NCBI GenBank assembly: GCA_002327255.1
Contig: DCUM01000201.1
Coordinates: 1-6,088 of the forward strand
Source of the DNA: a bacterium UBA2214
GTDB taxonomy: Bacteria; Zhuqueibacterota; Zhuqueibacteria; Residuimicrobiales; Residuimicrobiaceae
Direction of reading: 5' to 3'
Length of the DNA: 6,088 nt
The position numbers and the translations under genes were made by a program. Below are positions 1 to 4,885 of this stretch, piece by piece; the first letter of the stretch is position 1; each line of letters begins with the position of its first letter. The notes beneath the pieces were generated by a model. The model saw nothing but the letters and a program-made list of their open reading frames with translations. It had not been told where the DNA came from and searched no databases.

Positions 1-66
1 CTTTGTCTGTATATAGAGATAGTAGGCACCAAATCATGGTTGCCGGATTAATCCGCTAACCCGGAG

Positions 67-223
67 CGTGTCAAAAGCCTGTCTGGAGGTTATCGTCATA
101 AAGTGGCAGATGCCGGTAATCGTCAAGAGTCCCGAAGGCGCCGAATCGCCAAAATCCTGACTGCACCGGGTCGTCGAGAGTCCTGAAGACGCCGAAACGT
201 CAAGAGACCTGGAGGCATGTAAT
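67..223. repeat. Degenerate ~26-bp tandem repeat array, about six copies
   Basis: Head-to-tail units begin with CGTC-like sequence at 67, 94, 121, 147, 172 and 198, with lengths of 27, 27, 26, 25, 26 and 26 bp and no spacers. The unit begins CGTCAAGAGTCC, continues with GAAGGCGCCG and usually ends in AAT. The units at 121-146 and 172-197 match at 22 of 26 positions. Those at 121-146 and 198-223 match at 19 of 26. The unit at 147-171 needs one gap, and the two leftmost units (67-120) are much weaker. A length of 26 is not a multiple of three, so the array does not encode a peptide repeat. The absence of spacers excludes a CRISPR array. Function is unknown. Confidence 0.7.
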
Positions 224-286
224 TTTTGCCACAGAATTTGCATGAAGAATCATTGTTGTCAGGCTGTGAGAAGAATCACCAATAGT

Positions 287-308
287 GAAGGTTAGAATTC
301 ATACCTTC
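287..308. repeat. Small inverted repeat in the 5' region of the first gene
   Basis: GAAGGT (287-292) and ACCTTC (303-308) form a perfect 6-bp inverted repeat around a 10-nt centre that contains the palindrome GAATTC. It lies about 60 bp upstream of the chosen start and could be an operator or an mRNA hairpin. No T-tract follows, so it is not a terminator. An inverted repeat this short can arise by chance. Confidence 0.3.
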
Positions 309-369
309 TTCTGCTACCGCCAGGTTGTTTGGGACTGCAATGACGGTGTTTAACAGTGATCAAGGTATG

Positions 370-1389
370 ATGCGATTTTTGCCAAATAGAAAACAAATGA
401 ACCGGTATATCCGGGACGTATTGTTCTTTGTCACATGGGCCTGGTTGGCGGTATCGCCCGCTGTTTATGGCGGGACGGCCACCCTCACCTGGTTGCCGGT
501 GACGGAGGACACGCTGGGGCACGCCGAATCGCAGCCGGTCTATTATAACATCTATTGCGATACGGTGCCGGCCTTTGTGCCCGCGCAAGCCAATTTTCTC
601 GCGGCAACCGTGAACACGCAATGGGTGCACACGGATGCCCGGCTGGATGACCCCAACCGCCATCTCTTTTACAGGGTTTATGCCGTCGATCTCTGGGGCA
701 ATCAGTCGGCCGTCTCCGGCCTGGTCGGCGAGACCACCTACGTGCTGGCCAACCTCCGCGTCCTGCTCGAGGCGCCCTATGATGTGACCGGCGACTCTTT
801 GTCGACGCGGCTGCGGGCAACGGGCCTGTTGCCGTTGAGTTCGCCTTATGCGCAGGCGCCGCGCCGTGTTGCCGTGATTCCACCGGGGAGCGTCGATTGG
901 GTGCTGTTGCAGCTACGCGATCCCACGACGGCCACGATTCACGCGCAGGAGTCTTTTTTCATCAAAAAGGATGGCACGCTCACGGAAATGGATGGCCTCA
1001 ATCCCCAACTGGGTTTCACCGGCTGTGAGGCGGGCGCCTATCAGATCATCGTGCGGCACCGTAACCATGTGGCGGTCATGTCGCGGGCGGCCGTTGCCTT
1101 GTCCGAAAACGAGGCATCACTTTACGATTTCAGCACGGACAGCAGCCGCTATTACGGGACCTCAGCGGCCAGGATGCTGGCCGATGGCCGATGGGGACTC
1201 TGGTGCGGCGATTTCAATCAGGACGGACTGGTGACGGAGATCGATTATGCCTGGTGGCTGGACGATGCACAGCGAGGGCGCAGCGGTTACCGCCCGGCGG
1301 ACCTGAACGGGGATAATCGCTGCACGACAGCGGATTACGTGATGTGGTACCGGACGTTCCGCCGCGGTGTTCAGTCTCATGTGCCGTAA
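370..1389 (+). CDS. Exported protein with FnIII-like domain and C-terminal dockerin-like module
   Basis: The function is not known; the sequence indicates an extracellular or surface protein of 339 aa. A positively charged N-terminus and a hydrophobic stretch (about residues 17-34, ending SPAVYG) form a signal peptide. Residues about 36-121 resemble a fibronectin type III domain, with TLTW near the start, YYNIY in the middle and FYRVYAVD near the end. Residues about 129-339 are a module shared with the next gene; both have DWVLLQLR (here 176-183) and RHRNH-x-AVMS (229-238). The module ends with two dockerin/EF-hand-like loops, D281-N283-D285-D292 and D311-N313-D315-D322, and a C-terminal Val-Pro. 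There is no T9SS sorting domain. The start at 370 is chosen for AAGG at 362-365, but the spacing is short. ATG 397 gives a tidier signal peptide, and ATG 340 or TTG 325 are in frame too. The exported nature is well supported; the ligand is unknown. Confidence 0.85.
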   Translation: MRFLPNRKQMNRYIRDVLFFVTWAWLAVSPAVYGGTATLTWLPVTEDTLGHAESQPVYYNIYCDTVPAFVPAQANFLAATVNTQWVHTDARLDDPNRHLFYRVYAVDLWGNQSAVSGLVGETTYVLANLRVLLEAPYDVTGDSLSTRLRATGLLPLSSPYAQAPRRVAVIPPGSVDWVLLQLRDPTTATIHAQESFFIKKDGTLTEMDGLNPQLGFTGCEAGAYQIIVRHRNHVAVMSRAAVALSENEASLYDFSTDSSRYYGTSAARMLADGRWGLWCGDFNQDGLVTEIDYAWWLDDAQRGRSGYRPADLNGDNRCTTADYVMWYRTFRRGVQSHVP

Positions 1390-1434
1390 ATCGTGCTTCT
1401 CATCCAATTAATAATAAATTTTTTAATAATTTCG

Positions 1435-1465
1435 TTTGTTTTTATATTGTCTTGATGTATATTTA
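1435..1465 (+). promoter_or_regulatory. Probable promoter of the second exported-protein gene, Bacteroidota-like
   Basis: The 107-bp gap between the first two genes is very AT-rich. TTTG at 1435-1438 is followed after 19 bp by TATATTTA at 1458-1465. This fits the Bacteroidota vegetative promoter pattern (TTTG, 19-21 bp, TAnnTTTG) except for the last base. The same bases can be read as a sigma-70-type promoter, with TTGTTT at 1436-1441, a 16-bp spacer and TATATT at 1458-1463. Either reading predicts a transcript start near 1470 and a leader of roughly 25 nt. Confidence 0.45.
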
Positions 1466-1489
1466 GCACATAACCTCAAAATGGGGCTT

Positions 1490-1495
1490 GGAAAG
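1490..1495 (+). promoter_or_regulatory. Ribosome binding site supporting ATG 1497
   Basis: GGAAAG lies just upstream of ATG 1497 with a short spacer. It favours ATG 1497 over the in-frame TTG at 1488, whose use would add only three residues in front of the signal peptide. Confidence 0.4.
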
Positions 1496-1496
1496 C

Positions 1497-2690
1497 ATGC
1501 AAAAAAAACACCTCAGCATTTTGTGCCTGGCAGCGTTTCTGCTTTTCGCTCTGGCTGCGTCCCTTTGGGCCGATGATTCGGAATTCCGGTTGATCGTCAC
1601 GAAGAACAGCGGCGCCGTGGGTGCCCGTTTTCATGTCAATCTGGAGATGCGGGCGCCCACCACACGCACCCTGAATTCCCTGACCATCGACCTCACCTAT
1701 GGCCCGGAATTGACGGCCTTTGCCACCAATCCGGACAGCAACTGGTTTTCCGCCACGACCGGATACGATCTTTCGGTGAGCAAGCTGACCTCGCCGGTCA
1801 ATTACTATCGCGTGCTGGTCACGGGCAATGGCATCGGCAAGTCCGGCGCCGGCACACCGCCCGGTTTCAATGTCACCACCACCTGGCAGCGCGTTGTCAC
1901 GCTGCGCTGGAGCATTGGCACCCTCAGCCCCTCCTATAACGTGGCGTTCGTCACCACCACCGACGCCGCGGCCTATTTTGACAATCTGGCGAACAACCCG
2001 GAAGGCGATCTCACCGAATGGGCGACCGATACCAAGGCGGGCGCCGCTCTCAAGATCGCCACGCGCGTCTTTCTGCACGGGCCTTACAGCACCACCACCC
2101 ATAGCATGACCACGGCGCTCAACCCGGCCTATATTCCGCTGACCTCGCCCTACAGCTGGGACCCGCGCACCATCGGCGCCATCCCCGCGGATGTGACCGA
2201 CTGGGTGCTCCTGCAGCTGCGCAGCAGCACCACCGGCGCGACCATCGCCGCCAGGAGTCTGTTCCTGCACAAGGATGGCTATCTCGTGGCCGATAACGGC
2301 ACCACGACGGAGCATACGATTTCTTCCCTGGAAGGCGTCAAGGATTACTATCTCGTCATCCGCCATCGCAATCACCTCGCGGTGATGAGCCAGAGTGGCG
2401 TCACCTTGAATACAACCAGTCCCCCCGCGACCTATGATTTCACCACGGCGCTGAACAAACATTACGGCGGTGATGCCCGCCTGCTCGAGGCCGGGGTGTA
2501 CGGCATGTATGCCGGCGATGCGAATGGCAATGGCATGGTGCAGACCACCGATAAAAATGTGGATTGGCGTACAGACGTCGGCAAGACAGGTTACTACGGT
2601 GCGGATATGAATCTCAACAGCATGGTACAAACGACCGATAAAAACTCCTATTGGCGTTTGACGGTCGGCAAAAATTCGCAGGTGCCCTGA
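1497..2690 (+). CDS. Exported protein with cohesin-like domain and C-terminal dockerin-like module
   Basis: The function is not known; this is a secreted protein of 397 aa. The signal peptide is clear: KKH, then a hydrophobic core to residue 23, with likely cleavage after LWA (residue 25). Residues about 28-188 look like a cohesin-type beta-sandwich, with SLTIDLTYGPEL and WQRVVTLRWSIG as beta-strand-like segments. Residues about 190-397 match the C-terminal module of the preceding gene, with DWVLLQLR at 235-242 and RHRNHLAVMS at 289-298. Two dockerin-like loops follow, D341-N343-N345-D352 and D370-N372-N374-D381, both containing MVQTTDKN, before the SQVP C-terminus. Asparagines replace some usual aspartates, and the second loop has Ser where Gly is normal, so calcium binding is uncertain. 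No sorting domain is present. It starts after its own probable promoter and is probably cotranscribed with the next gene, 61 bp downstream. Confidence 0.88.
   Translation: MQKKHLSILCLAAFLLFALAASLWADDSEFRLIVTKNSGAVGARFHVNLEMRAPTTRTLNSLTIDLTYGPELTAFATNPDSNWFSATTGYDLSVSKLTSPVNYYRVLVTGNGIGKSGAGTPPGFNVTTTWQRVVTLRWSIGTLSPSYNVAFVTTTDAAAYFDNLANNPEGDLTEWATDTKAGAALKIATRVFLHGPYSTTTHSMTTALNPAYIPLTSPYSWDPRTIGAIPADVTDWVLLQLRSSTTGATIAARSLFLHKDGYLVADNGTTTEHTISSLEGVKDYYLVIRHRNHLAVMSQSGVTLNTTSPPATYDFTTALNKHYGGDARLLEAGVYGMYAGDANGNGMVQTTDKNVDWRTDVGKTGYYGADMNLNSMVQTTDKNSYWRLTVGKNSQVP
2535..2645 (+). repeat. Internal duplicated dockerin-like loop sequence
   Basis: The 24-bp segments at 2535-2558 and 2622-2645 both encode MVQTTDKN and differ mainly at third codon positions. 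They are the two calcium-loop-like halves of the C-terminal module. The same two-loop layout in the upstream paralogue shows only diverged copies, so in this gene the loops have either been homogenised or duplicated more recently. Confidence 0.6.
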
Positions 2691-2738
2691 AAAATTTGAT
2701 AGAATGGATTATCCCCTGATACGGACGGGGAGACTTAT

Positions 2739-2744
2739 AAGGAG
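2739..2744 (+). promoter_or_regulatory. Strong ribosome binding site fixing start 2752
   Basis: AAGGAG sits 7 nt before ATG 2752 and decides the start of the third gene. The upstream in-frame ATG at 2704 lacks such a site and would put 16 unneeded residues in front of a normal signal peptide. Confidence 0.85.
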
Positions 2745-2751
2745 TACAAAT

Positions 2752-3861
2752 ATGTGGAAAAAGATCGTACTGGTCGTGATGTTGGCGGCTGTATCGGGTT
2801 GGGCGGAGGGCATCACCTTTAGCTTTGCCAATGGCACGCTCACCGGGACCAGCCCCAGATATTACGAATTCGATGTCATGGTGGCCGCCTCCGCATCAGG
2901 CACCAACCTGGGAGACACCCAGGTCTACATCAATTATAATACCGCAGCTTTCGGAACCAGTGTCGTCGCCAACAACAAGGTGACGGCCACATTGGGTTCA
3001 CTGCTCGGTACGGGTGGTTATCTGGGACCCTGGAAGAATGATTCCGGCACCGGCCGCTTTGCTCTAACACCTGAATGGTCTGGTGTCCTCCCCGCCGCCT
3101 TGCCGACCACCCCCTCGCAACTTGTGCACATCGTGATGGAAATCGCCGATGTCAATCAGACTGCAGGACTGAGTTTCCAGGCTGGGGATATGGTGGGTTT
3201 GCAGTATACAGACACCTATGCTGCTTATTCCCCCGTCACCGCCATCGACACCGATGACGCCACCCTGCCCGTGCAACTGGCCACCTTCATGGCGCAGGTC
3301 AAGGAGGGCGTGGTCGAACTTAAGTGGATCACCGCCAGCGAACTCAACAACACCGGCTTTAATATCTATCGCAGCACGCGCAAGGATGCCGATTTCAAGC
3401 GCATCAACGGCCAGCCCATCCCCGGCGCCGGCACCTCTTCCACCACGCGCACCTATACCTTCATCGATGACCGTCTTGAATCCTTCAAGACCTACTATTA
3501 CAAACTCGAAGATATCGATGTTTCGGGTCAGAGCAACATGCACGGTCCCATCGACATCCGCGTCGATGCCGTTATGCTGCCCGAGGATTACTATATCTAC
3601 CAGAACTATCCCAATCCCTTCAATCCGAGCACGACCATCGAGTACGGTCTGCCCGAAGCCGCCACCGTGCGCGTGCAGGTTTATAACCTGCGCGGCGAAC
3701 TGGTGCGCACGCTGATCAACGAGAACCAGACCGCCGGCCATCGTACCGCCGTCTGGAATGGCACCGGCGACAGCGGCCAGGTGCTGCCCACCGGCATCTA
3801 TATCTGCCGCATCCAGGCCGGCAGCTATGCCAAATCGATCAAGATGATGTTCGCGAAATAA
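2752..3861 (+). CDS. Secreted protein with cohesin-like, FnIII-like and T9SS/FlgD-like sorting domains
   Basis: This is a 369-aa exported protein of unknown specific role. The signal peptide has KK at 3-4, a hydrophobic core and likely cleavage after GWA (residue 18). Residues about 21-170 are a cohesin-like beta-sandwich, with TQVYINYNTAAFG typical of FCB-group surface proteins. Residues about 173-270 are FnIII-like: LPVQLATF, then VELKWITASELNNTGFNIYRS, then TYYYKLEDID. Residues about 283-369 form the C-terminal FlgD-Ig/T9SS type A sorting domain: YQNYPNPFNPST, VYNLRGELVRTL, LPTGIYICRI and a Lys-rich end. In known systems this domain directs passage through the outer membrane by the type IX machinery and is then removed. 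No T9SS component gene is in the window, so that route is inferred. The gene follows the cohesin/dockerin-like gene without an intervening terminator and ends just before a strong one. Confidence 0.92.
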   Translation: MWKKIVLVVMLAAVSGWAEGITFSFANGTLTGTSPRYYEFDVMVAASASGTNLGDTQVYINYNTAAFGTSVVANNKVTATLGSLLGTGGYLGPWKNDSGTGRFALTPEWSGVLPAALPTTPSQLVHIVMEIADVNQTAGLSFQAGDMVGLQYTDTYAAYSPVTAIDTDDATLPVQLATFMAQVKEGVVELKWITASELNNTGFNIYRSTRKDADFKRINGQPIPGAGTSSTTRTYTFIDDRLESFKTYYYKLEDIDVSGQSNMHGPIDIRVDAVMLPEDYYIYQNYPNPFNPSTTIEYGLPEAATVRVQVYNLRGELVRTLINENQTAGHRTAVWNGTGDSGQVLPTGIYICRIQAGSYAKSIKMMFAK

Positions 3862-3879
3862 CCGGATTTTATCACACCT

Positions 3880-3915
3880 AGGGCTGTCTGCATCAACGGA
3901 CGGCCCTTTTTTTTT
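3880..3915 (+). terminator. Intrinsic terminator after the secreted-protein genes
   Basis: The arms AGGGCTGTCT (3880-3889) and GGACGGCCCT (3898-3907) pair over 10 bp with two G-U pairs around an 8-nt loop. An uninterrupted run of nine T follows (3907-3915). It lies 18 nt after the stop codon of the sorting-domain gene and should end its transcript. Confidence 0.9.
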
Positions 3916-4228
3916 ATCCTGCGCGGGTGGTAGAGATGCGGCCGAAGGCATTGCCACGCAAAGCCGCCAAGCCCGCAGACGACTCTTATTATGCGCCGGC
4001 GTCAAAGGTGCAGACGAAGTCCGGGGCGATGTCCGCACCTCTCGCTGCAACAGGCGGAGGGGACGTGATCAACGCCTGCGCGTTCCTTCGCCCGAAGGCG
4101 CCGGTTTTTGGGGGGCAAGGGCGCTGCAGCGGCAGCGGGGCATAAGGGATGAAAAAAGATTTGCTTTTTGCGGGCAAAATCTCTACTTTTCTGCAAGTTA
4201 ACCGGCTCGACCATCGAGGGTATAAACC
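3916..4228. other. Non-coding gap with CGCAAAG-type short repeats
   Basis: No believable gene is seen; the 72-codon frame beginning at GTG 3927 has no recognisable motif and ends without context. At about 3955-3980 there is a run of related short words (CGCAAAGC, CGCCAAGC, CCGCAGACG), with a looser echo at about 4000-4020. From memory, CGCAAAG-type runs often sit beside S23 four-helix-bundle genes in other bacteria; I could not check this. A small hairpin CCTTC/GAAGG (4085-4089/4094-4098) is followed by five T at 4105-4109. It is too weak to call a terminator. Confidence 0.4.
4160..4191 (+). promoter_or_regulatory. Possible promoter of the four-helix-bundle gene
   Basis: TTTG (4160-4163), a 20-bp spacer and TACTTTTC (4184-4191) match the Bacteroidota-type -33/-7 pattern except for the last base. 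This is the same kind of match as the promoter near 1435-1465. It lies in a locally AT-rich stretch and would start transcription about 30 nt before ATG 4229. The imperfect hairpin GATTTGC/GCAAAATC (4158-4164/4174-4181) overlaps it. Confidence 0.3.
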
Positions 4229-4597
4229 ATGGACAACAGAAAAATCGAGAGCTATCAGGACCTCGCCGTATGGCAGCAGAGTCACGAAGTGGTGCAAAAA
4301 GTGTACAAAGCCTGCGAAAAATTCCGCAAAAATGAACAGGCCCATCTCGCCCACATGCTGCGTATGACAGCGACGCAGATACCCGTCAACATCGCCCTGG
4401 GCTTTAAAAAGCGCGGCAAAGATGCCAAAGTCCATTATTACCGCACGGCGCTGACCGCGCTCGACGAACTCGGTTATTGCCTGCTGCTCAGCCACGATCT
4501 CGGCCATTTTAAAAACGCTGCCATGCTGCTGGAAGAGCTCGAAAATCTCGAGAAGCGCTTGAAGGGACTGGTCCGTTCCGTCGCCGGCAATAATTGA
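4229..4597 (+). CDS. Four-helix bundle protein (S23 / 23S rRNA-intervening-sequence protein family)
   Basis: The protein has 122 aa, the usual length of this family. Hallmarks are SYQDLAVWQQSHEVVQKVY near the N-terminus (about residues 8-26) and LRMTATQIPVNIALGFKKR in the second helix (about 44-62). Then come the YYRTALTALDELGYCLLL helix (about 71-88) and a charged final helix (EELENLEKRLKGL). No signal peptide or membrane segment is seen, so it is probably cytosolic. The biochemical role of the family is unsettled: the first members were encoded in insertions within 23S rRNA genes, and most others are stand-alone, as here. The usual NIAEG motif reads NIALG, replacing a conserved acidic residue. 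The start is supported by GAGGG (4216-4220), 8 nt before ATG. It has its own possible promoter and a hairpin after its stop, so it looks monocistronic. Confidence 0.88.
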   Translation: MDNRKIESYQDLAVWQQSHEVVQKVYKACEKFRKNEQAHLAHMLRMTATQIPVNIALGFKKRGKDAKVHYYRTALTALDELGYCLLLSHDLGHFKNAAMLLEELENLEKRLKGLVRSVAGNN

Positions 4598-4617
4598 AGA
4601 CTTTTAGCATCCTGCAT

Positions 4618-4655
4618 AAACCGGACATGCTCATCAGCCGATGGATGCCGGTTTT
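4618..4655 (+). terminator. Terminator-like hairpin after the four-helix-bundle gene
   Basis: AAACCGG (4618-4624) pairs with CCGGTTT (4648-4654). Next CAT (4626-4628) pairs with ATG (4645-4647) around one bulged A, and CATC/GATG (4632-4635/4640-4643) closes the tip over an AGCC loop. Only four T (4652-4655) are present and they are partly in the stem, so termination would be modest. It begins 21 nt after the stop codon. Confidence 0.45.
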
Positions 4656-4675
4656 GAGCCCCAAAGCGTGCAAAA

Positions 4676-4703
4676 CAGTCCGGGCCGGCGCCGGCCCGGA
4701 CTG
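4676..4703. repeat. Perfect 28-bp GC-rich palindrome
   Basis: The half-site CAGTCCGGGCCGGC (4676-4689) is followed directly by its exact reverse complement (4690-4703), with no spacer and no mismatch. It also contains two back-to-back GCCGGC sites. As RNA it would form a very stable hairpin on either strand. As DNA it could be a dimeric-protein site or a cruciform. No T-run follows on the plus strand; on the minus strand the hairpin is soon followed by TTTT (complement of 4672-4675), so it could end transcription coming from the right. Confidence 0.9.
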
Positions 4704-4748
4704 ACAGTATCCCGGCAGCGGACGCAGAGACACCGGCCGTTTTCATGC

Positions 4749-4849
4749 CCGGCGCGTGCCGGATAAACTCATCACCCTCCATCCGGATAAGCCGGAACCG
4801 TTGCAGGGCGAGCCGCCTGCCCGCCCTGTAACCAGGCAACGTGCCCTGC
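4749..4849 (+). promoter_or_regulatory. Run of hairpins in the presumed leader of the peptidase gene
   Basis: Several inverted repeats follow one another. CCGGC/GCCGG is at 4749-4753/4758-4762, and TCCGG/CCGGA at 4782-4786/4792-4796. A longer helix is made of CGTTGC/GCAACG (4799-4804/4836-4841) enclosing AGGGCG/CGCCCT (4805-4810/4822-4827). The segment GCAGGGC (4803-4809) can instead pair with GCCCTGC (4843-4849), so two exclusive folds are possible. No known riboswitch class was recognised. Confidence 0.4.
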
Positions 4850-4862
4850 AGGAATTTTAAGC

Positions 4863-4878
4863 CTCTTTAGCGAAGGAG
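4863..4878 (+). promoter_or_regulatory. Ribosome binding site of the peptidase gene inside a small hairpin
   Basis: AAGGAG (4873-4878) lies 7 nt before ATG 4886 and fixes that start. The preceding CTCTTT (4863-4868) can pair with all six bases, with one G-U pair, across the tetraloop AGCG. The ribosome binding site may therefore be partly masked, although a 6-bp stem is only marginally stable. Confidence 0.6.
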
Positions 4879-4885
4879 CCATCTC

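Larger units (their letters stand above)
1..369. other. Intergenic region upstream of the first exported-protein gene
   Basis: I see no supported gene here. Apart from the tandem repeat (about 67-223) and a small inverted repeat (287-308), the stretch is unremarkable. The only long reading frame, on the minus strand, runs through the repeat array and has no recognisable protein features. The 224-369 part is richer in A+T than the genes and should contain the promoter of the next gene, but I could not identify a convincing -35/-10 or -33/-7 pair. TTGTCA at 256-261 resembles a -35 box but has no acceptable -10 partner. Confidence 0.6.

Noticed and set aside
67..223. CRISPR array
   Set aside because: Units are contiguous with no unique spacers, are degenerate, and no cas gene is nearby.
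34..243. Minus-strand 69-codon reading frame
   Set aside because: It runs through the 26-bp repeat array, has no recognisable motif or ribosome binding site, and its partial peptide repetition is only a by-product of the DNA repeat.
285..353. Short GTG-started leader peptide before the first gene
   Set aside because: The 22-codon frame has no clear ribosome binding site and no amino-acid bias suggesting attenuation.
2696..2725. Separate promoter for the third exported-protein gene (TTGATA at 2696-2701)
   Set aside because: The -35-like box is good, but nothing resembling a -10 or -7 element lies at proper spacing, so cotranscription with the second gene is simpler.
3064..4050. Long minus-strand frame opposite the sorting-domain gene
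   Set aside because: It is the GC-rich antisense shadow of a gene with a clear domain structure, and it crosses the terminator.
131..4103. A 13-bp word (CCCGAAGGCGCCG) shared by 131-143 and 4091-4103
   Set aside because: The flanks do not align, and one shared 13-mer in a GC-rich window of this size can occur by chance.
4149..4367. 72-codon frame starting MKKDLLFAGK
   Set aside because: It overlaps the four-helix-bundle gene out of frame for most of its length and has no family features after the first residues.
4740..4767. Sigma-70 promoter for the peptidase gene (TTTTCA, 16 bp, GATAAA)
   Set aside because: Both boxes match only 4 of 6 positions and the spacer is filled by an inverted repeat; too weak to list.
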